From positions 51,842-115,841 of the forward strand of contig JBKYIE010000012.1 in the NCBI GenBank assembly GCA_047030735.1: a DNA stretch of 64,000 nt. Direction: 5' to 3'. The position numbers and the translations under genes were made by a program. Source of the DNA: Ruthenibacterium sp047030735 (GTDB taxonomy: Bacteria > Bacillota > Clostridia > Oscillospirales > Ruminococcaceae). The stretch's first letter is position 1. Each line of letters starts with the position of its first letter. This document shows positions 1-7,974 of the stretch, piece by piece. The notes below the pieces were generated by a model, which worked only from the letters and a program-made list of their open reading frames with translations, had not been told where the DNA came from and ran no database searches.

Positions 1-48
1 GAAGGGCGCAGCATGCAGATGTTCCTTGCGCCCGCAAAGGCGCAGTAA
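1..48 (+). CDS. infC: Translation initiation factor IF-3, C-terminal end only
   Basis: Only the last 15 codons are in the window, ending in TAA at 46-48. The tail reads EGRSMQMFLAPAKAQ, which fits the conserved end of the IF-3 C-terminal domain (E-R-x-M-x-M-x-L-x-P). The gene stands directly before rpmI and rplT, the classical infC-rpmI-rplT operon order, which supports the call despite the short length. IF-3 binds the 30S subunit and controls start-codon selection. Most of the gene lies upstream of the window. Confidence 0.85.
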   Translation, partial: EGRSMQMFLAPAKAQ

Positions 49-68
49 TTTGAAGGAGGAAATCCAAA

Positions 69-272
69 ATGCCTAAGATGAAAACACACTCCGGAGCGAA
101 AAAGCGCTTCAAGCTCACAAAGACCGGCAAGGTGAAACGCGGCCACGCTTACCGCAGCCACCTTTTGAACGGCCACGGCAAGACCACGAAGATCAAGCGC
201 GGCTACCGCAAGCCCGCCTATGCGGACAAGACCAACACGGCCGCCGTGAAGGACATGCTGCCGTACGGCTGA
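69..272 (+). CDS. rpmI: 50S ribosomal protein L35
   Basis: A 67-residue, very basic protein starting MPKMKTHSGAKKRFKLT, the typical L35 N-terminus, at normal family length. It is a component of the large ribosomal subunit. GGAGGA lies a few bases before the ATG. It sits 20 bp after infC and about 50 bp before rplT, so the three are almost certainly cotranscribed; in related bacteria this operon is autoregulated by L20 through its leader, which lies outside the window. Confidence 0.98.
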   Translation: MPKMKTHSGAKKRFKLTKTGKVKRGHAYRSHLLNGHGKTTKIKRGYRKPAYADKTNTAAVKDMLPYG

Positions 273-325
273 TTTGTGTGAGAACATAAGCTTTTTTTAC
301 TCGACATAAAAGGAGATTGTAGAAT

Positions 326-679
326 ATGGCACGTATCAAGGGCGCTATGATGACGCGCAAAAGAAGGAAAAAGGTGCTGAAGCTGGCCAAGGGCTATTTC
401 GGCAGCAAATCCAAGCATTTCAAAATGGCAAAACAGCAGGTGATGAAGGGCGGCAACTATGCGTTTGCCGGCCGCAAGCAGAAAAAGCGCGATTACCGCC
501 GCCTGTGGATCACCCGCATCAACGCCGCCTGCCGCGCCAACGGCACCAGCTATTCCGCCTTTATGAACGGCCTGAAGAAAAGCGGCATCGAGCTGAACCG
601 CAAAATGCTGAGCGAGATGGCCATTCACGATGAAAAGAGCTTCGCCGCGCTGGTGGAAACGGCAAAGGCTGCGAAATAA
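326..679 (+). CDS. rplT: 50S ribosomal protein L20
   Basis: 117 residues, the usual L20 length, beginning MARIKGAMMTRKRRKKVLKLAKGY with a long basic N-terminal extension and the conserved RDYRRLWITRINAA segment near residues 52-65. L20 is an early 23S rRNA-binding assembly protein and in many Firmicutes and enterics the translational repressor of its own operon. A GGAG site precedes the ATG. It is the last gene of infC-rpmI-rplT; a hairpin follows at 693-718. Confidence 0.98.
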   Translation: MARIKGAMMTRKRRKKVLKLAKGYFGSKSKHFKMAKQQVMKGGNYAFAGRKQKKRDYRRLWITRINAACRANGTSYSAFMNGLKKSGIELNRKMLSEMAIHDEKSFAALVETAKAAK

Positions 680-692
680 AGCACAAAAGCTT

Positions 693-723
693 ACGCCCGT
701 GCACGCGTGCCCGGGCGTCGCTT
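693..723 (+). terminator. Possible terminator of the infC operon
   Basis: ACGCCCG (693-699) pairs with CGGGCGT (712-718), and the inner GCACG/CGTGC continues the stem with one mismatch. The following bases (TCGCTTTGTATTTG) are only moderately T-rich, so termination may be partial. Confidence 0.45.
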
Positions 724-804
724 TGTATTTGAGCTGCACGCGCCTCGCGCCCGCATCTGCAGGGCGCGGGGCCCGTGCGCATGCCGGAAGGGGGGCGCTG
801 TGCC

Positions 805-1581
805 ATGGCGCTGTGCATCACAAGCCGGGAGAACGCGGCTGTCAAATATGCCTGCAGGGTGCGGGACGACGCGGCCTTCCGCCGCGCGGAGGGCGTGTTT
901 TTTGCCGAGGGCGTGCGCCTGTGCGAGGAATTGGCCCGCGCTTTCCGGCCCTATAAGGTATATTATCTTGATTCCAAAAGGGCCGAGGCCGCGGCGCTGG
1001 GCGGCGAGGCGTGCGAGGTGTCGCTGCCGGTGGCGCAGAAGCTGGCGGGCACGCGCACGCCGCAGGGGCTGTTTGCACTGTTCCCGTGCCCGGCGCCCAT
1101 GCCCCGGCAGGCGTTTACCGGCAAGGGGCGCTACCTGTGCCTCGAGTGCGTGCAGGACCCCGCCAACCTCGGCGCGCTCGTGCGCAGCGCGGCGGCCTTC
1201 GGCTTTGACGCCGTGGCCCTTTCGCCCGGCTGTGCGGACGCATTTTCCCAGAAGGCGCTGCGCGCCTCCATGGGCGCGGCGGGCAAGGTGCCCGTGGCTG
1301 TGGTGCCGCAGTTCGCGGCCTTTTTGCGCGAGCTGGGCGAAAAGGGCTGTGCGGTGTACGCGGCGGCGCTGCAAAACTCGCGCCCGCTGGCCGAGGCCGT
1401 GCCGCCCGCAGGCGGGGGGCTTGCCGTCGTCATCGGCAACGAGGGCGCGGGCCTTTCGCCGCAGGCCGTGGCAGCTGCCGGTATGGCTGTGCGCATCCCC
1501 ATGACGGGCGCGGTGGAGTCGCTGAACGCCGCCGTGGCGGGCAGCGTGCTGCTGTGGCATTTCAGAGGGGTGGACACATGA
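805..1581 (+). CDS. TrmH/SpoU-family RNA 2'-O-ribose methyltransferase
   Basis: 258 residues from the ATG at 805, chosen because a purine-rich site (GGAAGGGGGG) precedes it; an in-frame GTG at 775 would lengthen it without a clear site. The C-terminal SpoU domain shows the three family motifs: QDPANLGALVRSAAAFG, VVIGNEGAGLS, and IPMTGAVESLNAAVA, which form the SAM-binding knot. The N-terminal part resembles the substrate-binding domain of 23S rRNA methyltransferases. The enzyme adds a 2'-O-methyl group to an rRNA or tRNA nucleotide; the target cannot be told from sequence alone. Its 3' end overlaps dprA by 4 bp. Confidence 0.88.
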   Translation: MALCITSRENAAVKYACRVRDDAAFRRAEGVFFAEGVRLCEELARAFRPYKVYYLDSKRAEAAALGGEACEVSLPVAQKLAGTRTPQGLFALFPCPAPMPRQAFTGKGRYLCLECVQDPANLGALVRSAAAFGFDAVALSPGCADAFSQKALRASMGAAGKVPVAVVPQFAAFLRELGEKGCAVYAAALQNSRPLAEAVPPAGGGLAVVIGNEGAGLSPQAVAAAGMAVRIPMTGAVESLNAAVAGSVLLWHFRGVDT

Positions 1582-2699
1582 GCGAAAATACCCTGCTTTA
1601 CTGGGTGTGGCTGGCCGGTGCGCTTGGCCCGGGCGGCGTGCATGTGCGCGATGTGCTGGACGCCTTCGGCACGCCGCAGGCGCTGTATGAGGCGCGCTTT
1701 TCGCAGGACCTTTCGGCCCTGCTTTCGCCGGGGCAGCTGCATGCGGTGCAAAGCACACAGCCCCAAAGCGCGGCGGGCGTGCTGGCGCGCTGCGGGCAGC
1801 TTGGCGTGTGCATCGCCGCGTGGGACGACGAGGCCTACCCCGAGGCGTTGCGCCTGATAGAAGACCCGCCGCCCGTGGTATACTATAAGGGCGATATCGG
1901 CGTGCTGAGGCCAGAGGTGCTCACGTTCGCCATCATCGGCGCCCGGCGCCCCTCCGCCTATGGGCTGGAGGCCACCGCCGCCATTGCCAGCGGCCTTGCC
2001 GAAGCGGGCGTGGTGCTGGTGTCCGGCCTGGCAAGCGGGCTTGACAGCGAGGCGCACAAGGCCGCCGTGCGCGCGGGCACGCCCACGGTGGCGTGCATCG
2101 CCTTCGGGCACGACATGTGTTACCCCGCGGCAAACCGCACGCTGAAGGGCCTGATAGAAAAGCAGGGCCTTGTCATAGGGGAATACCCGCCCGGCACAGA
2201 GCCGCTGCGGCCGTATTTTTTGCAGCGCAACCGGCTGATCGCCGCGCTCAGCCGCGGCGTGTGCGTGGCTGAGGCGCGGCGCATCTCCGGCACCATGAAC
2301 ACCGTGCACGCGGCTTTGGGCTACGGCAGGGACGTGTTCGCCGTGCCGGGCAGCATCTTCTCGCCGCTGAGCGAGGGCGCGAACCATCTTCTGGGCCGCG
2401 GGGCTGTGGCCGCGGTGAGCGCAGCGGATATTCTGGAGTTTTACGGCGCTTTGCCGCAGGGCGATGCGGCCCGCGCGCACGGCGCCGGTACGCCGCAGGC
2501 GGGCGCGCCCTGTGAAGAGCCGCTGAGCGAGGCGGCCCTTGCCGCAAAAAGGGCGCTGGGCTGCACGCCGAAAACGCTGGCCCAGCTTTGTGCCGAAAGC
2601 GGCCTTGCCGCGCCCGCGGCCATGGCCGCCCTGACGGAGCTTGAGCTTGCCGGCGCCTGCCGCCAGCTTGCGGGCCGCCGCTTTGTGCTGGCCGTATAG
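1578..2699 (+). CDS. dprA: DNA-processing protein DprA
   Basis: 373 residues from the ATG at 1578, which follows AGAGGGGTGG; an upstream in-frame ATG at 1554 would include this ribosome site. The Rossmann-like core contains IGARRPSAYG, SGLASGLDSEAHKAA and FAVPGSIFSPLSEGANHL, all typical of DprA/Smf. A winged-helix-like tail follows from about residue 315. DprA loads RecA on incoming single-stranded DNA during transformation. The dprA-topA-trmFO order is conserved in Firmicutes. Confidence 0.95.
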   Translation: MSENTLLYWVWLAGALGPGGVHVRDVLDAFGTPQALYEARFSQDLSALLSPGQLHAVQSTQPQSAAGVLARCGQLGVCIAAWDDEAYPEALRLIEDPPPVVYYKGDIGVLRPEVLTFAIIGARRPSAYGLEATAAIASGLAEAGVVLVSGLASGLDSEAHKAAVRAGTPTVACIAFGHDMCYPAANRTLKGLIEKQGLVIGEYPPGTEPLRPYFLQRNRLIAALSRGVCVAEARRISGTMNTVHAALGYGRDVFAVPGSIFSPLSEGANHLLGRGAVAAVSAADILEFYGALPQGDAARAHGAGTPQAGAPCEEPLSEAALAAKRALGCTPKTLAQLCAESGLAAPAAMAALTELELAGACRQLAGRRFVLAV

Positions 2700-2753
2700 G
2701 GCCGCCGCACCCCGCCCCGGCGCGGGCAACATATCTTGCAAAGGAAATGTGCT

Positions 2754-4850
2754 ATGTCGAAATTAGTCATCGTGGAATCTCCGGCGAAAGCCAAGACCAT
2801 CCGCAAATATCTGGGCAGCGGCTATGAGGTGACGGCCTCCATGGGCCATATCCGCGATTTGCCGCAGAGCCAGCTCGGCATCGACGTGGAAAAAAACTAC
2901 GAGCCGAAATATATCAACATCAAGGGCAAGGAAAAGGTCATTCGGGAGCTGAAGGGCCTTGCCAAGGAGAGCGACGAGGTGTTCCTCGCCACCGACCCGG
3001 ACCGCGAGGGCGAGGCCATCAGCTGGCATCTGGCCAAGCTGCTTGGGCTGGACCCGGCGGCCCACAACCGCGTCACCTTCGGCGAAATCACGAAAAAGGG
3101 CGTGCAGGAGGGCATGGCCGCGCCGCGCGCCATTGATATGGACCTGTTCAACGCCCAGCAGGCGCGCCGCGTGCTGGACAGGCTGGTGGGCTATAAGCTC
3201 AGCCCGTTTTTGTGGCGCAAGGTGCGCCGCGGGCTTTCGGCCGGGCGCGTGCAGAGCGTGGCCGTGCGCCTCATTGTGGACAGGGAGAAGGAGATAGAGG
3301 CCTTCAAACCCGAGGAATACTGGAATATCGACGCCGTGCTGTGCCCGCCGGGGCAGGCCAAAAAGTTCACCGCGCGCCTGGCCGAAAGGGCGGGCAAAAA
3401 GCTGGAGGTGAAAACAAAGGCCGAGGCCGACGCCATTCTGGCAGACGTGAAGGGCGAGGCCTTTACGGTGGCCGCCGTCTCGCGCGGCAAGCGGCGCCGC
3501 GTGCCCGCACCGCCGTTCATCACCAGCACCATGCAGCAGGAGGCCAGCCGCAAGCTGGGCTTTACCGCAACGCGCACCATGCGCGCGGCGCAGACGCTGT
3601 ATGAAGGCATGGACATTGCCGGGCGCGGCACCATGGGCCTTATCACCTATATGCGAACCGACTCGCTGCGCGTGGCGGACGAGGCTGTGGCCGCGGCCAA
3701 GGAGTTCATCGCAGGCGCCTACGGCGGGCAGTATGTGTGCGGGCACAAGCGCACCTATAAATCGAAAAGCGCCACCGCCGCGCAGGACGCGCACGAGGCT
3801 ATCCGCCCCACAGTGCCCGGCCTGACGCCGGACGAGGTGGAAAAGAGCATCTCCGGCCCGGAGGCAAAGCTGTACCGCCTGATATGGAGCCGCTTTATCG
3901 CCAGCCAGATGGCGGACTGCGAGCAGGCTACCGTGGCCGCGGACATCGCCGCGGGCGCGTACACCTTCAAGGCCAGCGGCTACACCGTCACGTTCGACGG
4001 CTTCTCGCGCCTGTATGAGGAGTCCGCCGACGAGAAGGAAAAGAAGGAGACGGCCCTGCCGCCCCTTTCCGAGGGCGACGTGCTGAAGGTGAAAAGCGTG
4101 GAGGGCGAGCAGAAGTTCACCCAGCCGCCCGCGCGCTACACCGAGGCCTCTCTGATCAAGGCGCTGGAGGAAAACGGCATCGGCCGCCCGTCCACCTACG
4201 CGCCCATCATCACCACCATCATCGACCGCGATTATGTAGAGCGCCAGCAGAAAAAGCTGGTGCCCACGCGCCTGGGCCGCGCCATCGACGAATTGATGGA
4301 GGCCGAGTTTCCCAATATCGTGGACGTTCACTTTTCGGCCCAGATGGAGCAGAATCTCGACAGGGTGGAGAGCGGCAGGGCCGACTGGCACAAGACGATC
4401 GACGATTTCTACAAGGACTTTTCGGCCACGCTGGAAAAGGCCGAAGAGGACATGAAGGATAAAAAGATAAAGGTGCCGGACGAAGAGACGGACGAGGTGT
4501 GCGAGCTGTGCGGGCGCAAAATGGTTATCAAAACCGGGCGCTACGGCAAATTTCTGGCGTGCCCGGGCTTTCCGGAATGCAAAAACACGCGCCGCCTTGT
4601 GAAGGACACCGGCGGCCTGTGCCCCAAGTGCGGCGGCAGGGTGCTTTTGCGCCGCTCGAAAAAGGGGCGCGTGTACTACGGCTGCGAGAAGAACCCCGCG
4701 TGCGATTTCATGACGTGGAACGAGCCCACGGCGGAAAAATGCCCGCAGTGCGGCGGCACGCTGTTCAAAAAGGGCGGGCGCAGCGGCCTTCTGGTGTGCG
4801 AAAAAGAGGGCTGCGGCTATTCGCGCAGCGCAGCGGAAAAAAAGGAGTAA
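2754..4850 (+). CDS. topA: DNA topoisomerase I (type IA)
   Basis: 698 residues starting at the ATG at 2754 (MSKLVIVESPAKAKTI), preceded by AAAGGAAA; an in-frame ATG at 2736 is less likely. It has an N-terminal TOPRIM domain with the metal-binding DPDREGEAI, the catalytic tyrosine in GLITYMRTDS (about Tyr299), and three C-terminal four-cysteine zinc fingers (CELCG..CPGFPEC, CPKCG..CEKNPAC, CPQCG..CEKEGC). It relaxes negative supercoils by nicking one strand. Full length for the family; trmFO begins one base after its stop. Confidence 0.98.
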   Translation: MSKLVIVESPAKAKTIRKYLGSGYEVTASMGHIRDLPQSQLGIDVEKNYEPKYINIKGKEKVIRELKGLAKESDEVFLATDPDREGEAISWHLAKLLGLDPAAHNRVTFGEITKKGVQEGMAAPRAIDMDLFNAQQARRVLDRLVGYKLSPFLWRKVRRGLSAGRVQSVAVRLIVDREKEIEAFKPEEYWNIDAVLCPPGQAKKFTARLAERAGKKLEVKTKAEADAILADVKGEAFTVAAVSRGKRRRVPAPPFITSTMQQEASRKLGFTATRTMRAAQTLYEGMDIAGRGTMGLITYMRTDSLRVADEAVAAAKEFIAGAYGGQYVCGHKRTYKSKSATAAQDAHEAIRPTVPGLTPDEVEKSISGPEAKLYRLIWSRFIASQMADCEQATVAADIAAGAYTFKASGYTVTFDGFSRLYEESADEKEKKETALPPLSEGDVLKVKSVEGEQKFTQPPARYTEASLIKALEENGIGRPSTYAPIITTIIDRDYVERQQKKLVPTRLGRAIDELMEAEFPNIVDVHFSAQMEQNLDRVESGRADWHKTIDDFYKDFSATLEKAEEDMKDKKIKVPDEETDEVCELCGRKMVIKTGRYGKFLACPGFPECKNTRRLVKDTGGLCPKCGGRVLLRRSKKGRVYYGCEKNPACDFMTWNEPTAEKCPQCGGTLFKKGGRSGLLVCEKEGCGYSRSAAEKKE

Positions 4851-4851
4851 T

Positions 4852-6159
4852 ATGCGCATCGACATCATCGGCGCGGGCCTTGCGGGCTGCGAGGCGGCGC
4901 TGTATCTTGCAAAGCGGGGCGTGCCCGTCACGCTGTACGAGCAAAAGCCCCATACGTTCAGCCCGGCGCACCATTCGGCGGGCTTTGCAGAGCTTGTGTG
5001 CTCCAACTCGCTCAAGGCCGAACGGCTGGATTCCGCCAGCGGCCTGCTGAAGGCGGAGATGGAGCTGCTGGGCTCTTCGCTTCTGCCGGCCGCGCGCGCG
5101 TGCAGCGTGCCTGCGGGCGGCGCGCTGGCCGTGGACAGAGATGAATTCAGCGCCCGCGTCACACAGCTTGTAGAGGCCCAGCCGGGCATCACCGTGCGCC
5201 GCGGGGAGGTAAAGGCCCTGCCCGCGCCGGGGCAGGGCATCACGCTGGTGGCCAGCGGCCCGCTTACTCAGGGGCCGCTGGCGGAGGCCATCGGGGCCGT
5301 CACCGGCGGCGAAGAGCTTTCCTTCTACGATGCGGCGGCGCCCATCGTCACGGCGCAAAGCCTGGATATGACAAAGGTGTTTGCCGCCTCGCGCTATGGC
5401 CGCGGCACGGCGGATTATCTGAACTGCCCGTTCGACAAAGCGGGCTACGAGGCGTTTTACGAGGCGCTGGTGTCGGCCGAGCGCGCCCCGCTGCATGAGT
5501 TTGACGGCGAGCCGGGCGTGTACGAGGGCTGCATGCCCATTGAGGTGATGGCCCGCCGCGGGGCGGATACCATGCGCTACGGCCCGCTGCGGCCCGTGGG
5601 CCTTACAAACCCGGCCACCGGCCGCCGCCCGTGGGCCAACGTGCAGCTGCGCGCGGAAAATGCCGCGGGCACGCTGTATAATCTGGTGGGCTTTCAGACG
5701 AACCTGAAATTCGGCGAGCAAAAGCGCGTGTTCTCCATGATACCGGGCCTTGAAAATGCGGAGTTTGCGCGCTACGGCGTAATGCACCGCAACACCTTTT
5801 TGAACAGCCCGAAGCTGCTCACCGCCGGGCTGTGCCTGAAGGCAAGGCCGGATATTTTCTTCGCAGGGCAGATCACGGGCTTCGAGGGCTATATGGAGAG
5901 CGCGGCCAGCGGCCTTCTGGCCGCCCGCGCCATTGCCGCTCGCCTTGCGGGCGGGCCCGTGCCGGAATACCCGGCCGAGACGATGTGCGGCGCGCTTTTG
6001 CACTATATCACCTCGCCCTCGAAGGATTTTCAGCCCATGGGCGCCAATATGGGCATTCTGCCGCCGCTGGAGGCGCGCGTGCGCGACAAGCGCCAGCGCT
6101 ATCTGCTTGTGGCCCAGCGTGCGGTGCAGGCCATGCGCGCGGCGCTGGCGGCCGGGTAA
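4852..6159 (+). CDS. trmFO: Methylenetetrahydrofolate-tRNA (uracil-54) C5-methyltransferase TrmFO
   Basis: 435 residues with the N-terminal FAD-binding GAGLAGCEAALYLAKRG and conserved segments HSAGFAELVCSNSLKAERLDSASGLLK (split here: HSAGFAEL, CSNSLKAE), GCMPIEVMARRG and FAGQITGFEGYMESAASG. It makes ribothymidine at position 54 in the T-loop of tRNAs using methylene-THF as carbon donor and FADH2 as reductant, the route used by many Gram-positives in place of SAM-dependent TrmA. Follows topA with one base between; a GGAGTA-like site lies within the topA end. Confidence 0.96.
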   Translation: MRIDIIGAGLAGCEAALYLAKRGVPVTLYEQKPHTFSPAHHSAGFAELVCSNSLKAERLDSASGLLKAEMELLGSSLLPAARACSVPAGGALAVDRDEFSARVTQLVEAQPGITVRRGEVKALPAPGQGITLVASGPLTQGPLAEAIGAVTGGEELSFYDAAAPIVTAQSLDMTKVFAASRYGRGTADYLNCPFDKAGYEAFYEALVSAERAPLHEFDGEPGVYEGCMPIEVMARRGADTMRYGPLRPVGLTNPATGRRPWANVQLRAENAAGTLYNLVGFQTNLKFGEQKRVFSMIPGLENAEFARYGVMHRNTFLNSPKLLTAGLCLKARPDIFFAGQITGFEGYMESAASGLLAARAIAARLAGGPVPEYPAETMCGALLHYITSPSKDFQPMGANMGILPPLEARVRDKRQRYLLVAQRAVQAMRAALAAG

Positions 6160-6240
6160 ACGCCTTTTGCGGCGCGCCGGACGCCCGCCGCTCCATCACT
6201 GCCCCGCAGCGGGGCATCACAGCAAGGAGGAAGCATTATC

Positions 6241-7257
6241 ATGAACATCATCATCGACGCAATGGGCGGGGACAACGCCCCCGGCGAAATTTTGCGCGGC
6301 GCCGCCGGCGCCGTGCGCGAATACGGCATTGCGGTGACGGCTGTGGGCGACAGCGCCGCCATTGAGAAGGCCGCGAAAGAGGGCGGCATTCCCATGCAGG
6401 GCATCACCGTGGTGCACGCGGGCGAGGTCATCTCCATGCACGACGAGCCCACGGCGGCCATCCGCCATAAAAAGGATTCCTCCATGGCGGTGGGCCTGCG
6501 CCTTCTGGCCGAGGGGAAGGGCGACGCCTTTGTCTCGGCAGGCTCTACCGGCGCGCTGCTGGCGGGGGCCACGCTCATTGTCAAGCGCCTGAAGGGCGTC
6601 AAGCGCCCGGCCATCGGCGTGGTGGTGCCCGGCGGGCAGCAGCCGTACCTGCTTTTGGATGCGGGCGCGAATGTGGAATGCCGCCCCGAAATGCTGAACG
6701 CCTTTGCCGTGATGGGCAGCGCCTATGCCCAGAACGTGCTGGGCCGCCAAAACCCCACGGTGGGCCTTGTGAACAACGGCGCAGAGGATACGAAGGGGAC
6801 CCCTGTCTATGTGGAGGCCCACCGCCTTCTGCGCGAAAACAGGGCCGTGAACTTCACCGGCAATATCGAGCCGCGCGACGTGCCCGCGGGCGCTGTGGAC
6901 GTGGTGGTGTGCGACGGCTTCACAGGCAACGTCATTCTGAAGCTCACCGAGGGCCTTGCCAAAACGCTGGTGGGCCAGCTGAAGGGCGTGTTTTTGAAAA
7001 GCCTCGGCACAAAGCTGGCCTACCTGCTGGTGAAAGACGGCATGAAGGAGTTCAAGAAAAAGATGGACGCCGACGAGCACGGCGGCGCCCTGATGCTGGG
7101 CGTTGCAAGGCCCGTGATAAAGGCGCACGGCTCGTCGAAGGCGCGCGCCTTCCAGAACGCAATCCGCCAGGCAAAGCAGTGTGTGGAAAGCGGCGTGGTG
7201 GAGGATATGCGCGCAAAGCTGGGCGCGCTGAGCGAAGCAGAGGGGGAGCAGGCCTGA
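6241..7257 (+). CDS. plsX: Phosphate acyltransferase PlsX
   Basis: 338 residues, starting MNIIIDAMGGDNAPGEILRGA, the hallmark PlsX N-terminus, with later GSTGALLAG and CDGFTGNVILK motifs. PlsX makes acyl-phosphate from acyl-ACP, the first step of phosphatidic acid synthesis with PlsY. AAGGAGG precedes the ATG. Its TGA shares one base with the rnc ATG. Many Firmicutes have fab genes and acpP between plsX and rnc; none is present here. Confidence 0.97.
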   Translation: MNIIIDAMGGDNAPGEILRGAAGAVREYGIAVTAVGDSAAIEKAAKEGGIPMQGITVVHAGEVISMHDEPTAAIRHKKDSSMAVGLRLLAEGKGDAFVSAGSTGALLAGATLIVKRLKGVKRPAIGVVVPGGQQPYLLLDAGANVECRPEMLNAFAVMGSAYAQNVLGRQNPTVGLVNNGAEDTKGTPVYVEAHRLLRENRAVNFTGNIEPRDVPAGAVDVVVCDGFTGNVILKLTEGLAKTLVGQLKGVFLKSLGTKLAYLLVKDGMKEFKKKMDADEHGGALMLGVARPVIKAHGSSKARAFQNAIRQAKQCVESGVVEDMRAKLGALSEAEGEQA

Positions 7258-7928
7258 TGGAGTACGAAGCGCTGGAGCGCGTGCTGGGGCATGCCTTTCG
7301 AAACAGGGCCCTTTTAGAGACAGCCCTCACCCACACCTCGTTTGCAAACGAGGCGCGCCATGGCACAAAGCACAACGAGCGCCTGGAATTTTTGGGCGAT
7401 TCCGTGCTCAGCATCGTGGTGGCGGAATACCTGTTCACCCATTCCAGCCTGCCGGAGGGCGATTTGACGCGCATGCGCGCCAGCCTTGTGTGCGAGGCGG
7501 CGCTGTTCGGCTTTGCGCAGAAGATAGACTTGGGCCGCTGGCTGCGGCTGGGCCACGGCGAAGAGCTGGGCGGCGGACGCACGCGCCCCAGCGTGGTGTC
7601 CGACGCGTTCGAGGCCGTCATCGCGGCGCTGTACCTCGACGGCGGCATCGAAGCCGCGCGCGCCTTCATTCTGCCCTTCGTCACCTCGGCGCTCACAAAG
7701 CAGAGCGCCGAAGAGGACTATAAGACAAAGCTGCAGGAGATTGTGCAGCAGAACCCCTCCGAGCGGCTGCGCTATGTGGTGGCCAGCCAGACCGGGCCGG
7801 ACCACGACAAGCACTTTGTGGTGGAGGTGCACCTGAATTCGAACTGCATCGGCAGCGGCGAGGGCCATTCCAAAAAACAGGCCGAGCAGGCCGCCGCCAA
7901 AGAGGCGCTGGCGCTGATGGGCTACTGA
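7257..7928 (+). CDS. rnc: Ribonuclease III
   Basis: 223 residues from the ATG at 7257 that overlaps the plsX stop. The endonuclease domain contains the signature HNERLEFLGDSVL and later the conserved SDAFEAVIAALYLDGG; a double-stranded RNA-binding domain occupies about the last 70 residues (TKLQEIVQQ...GEGHSKKQAEQAAAKEAL). It cuts rRNA precursors and other duplex RNAs. The rnc-smc-ftsY order that follows is conserved. Confidence 0.97.
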   Translation: MEYEALERVLGHAFRNRALLETALTHTSFANEARHGTKHNERLEFLGDSVLSIVVAEYLFTHSSLPEGDLTRMRASLVCEAALFGFAQKIDLGRWLRLGHGEELGGGRTRPSVVSDAFEAVIAALYLDGGIEAARAFILPFVTSALTKQSAEEDYKTKLQEIVQQNPSERLRYVVASQTGPDHDKHFVVEVHLNSNCIGSGEGHSKKQAEQAAAKEALALMGY

Positions 7929-7974
7929 GCGCGCTGCGCGCTTTGTGAAAACACTCGGAAAGGAAATTTCCCCT

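Noticed and set aside
2763..5243. 826-codon open frame on the - strand opposite topA
   Set aside because: It is the shadow of a GC-rich gene; topA on the + strand has all family motifs, while the - strand product has no recognisable domain.
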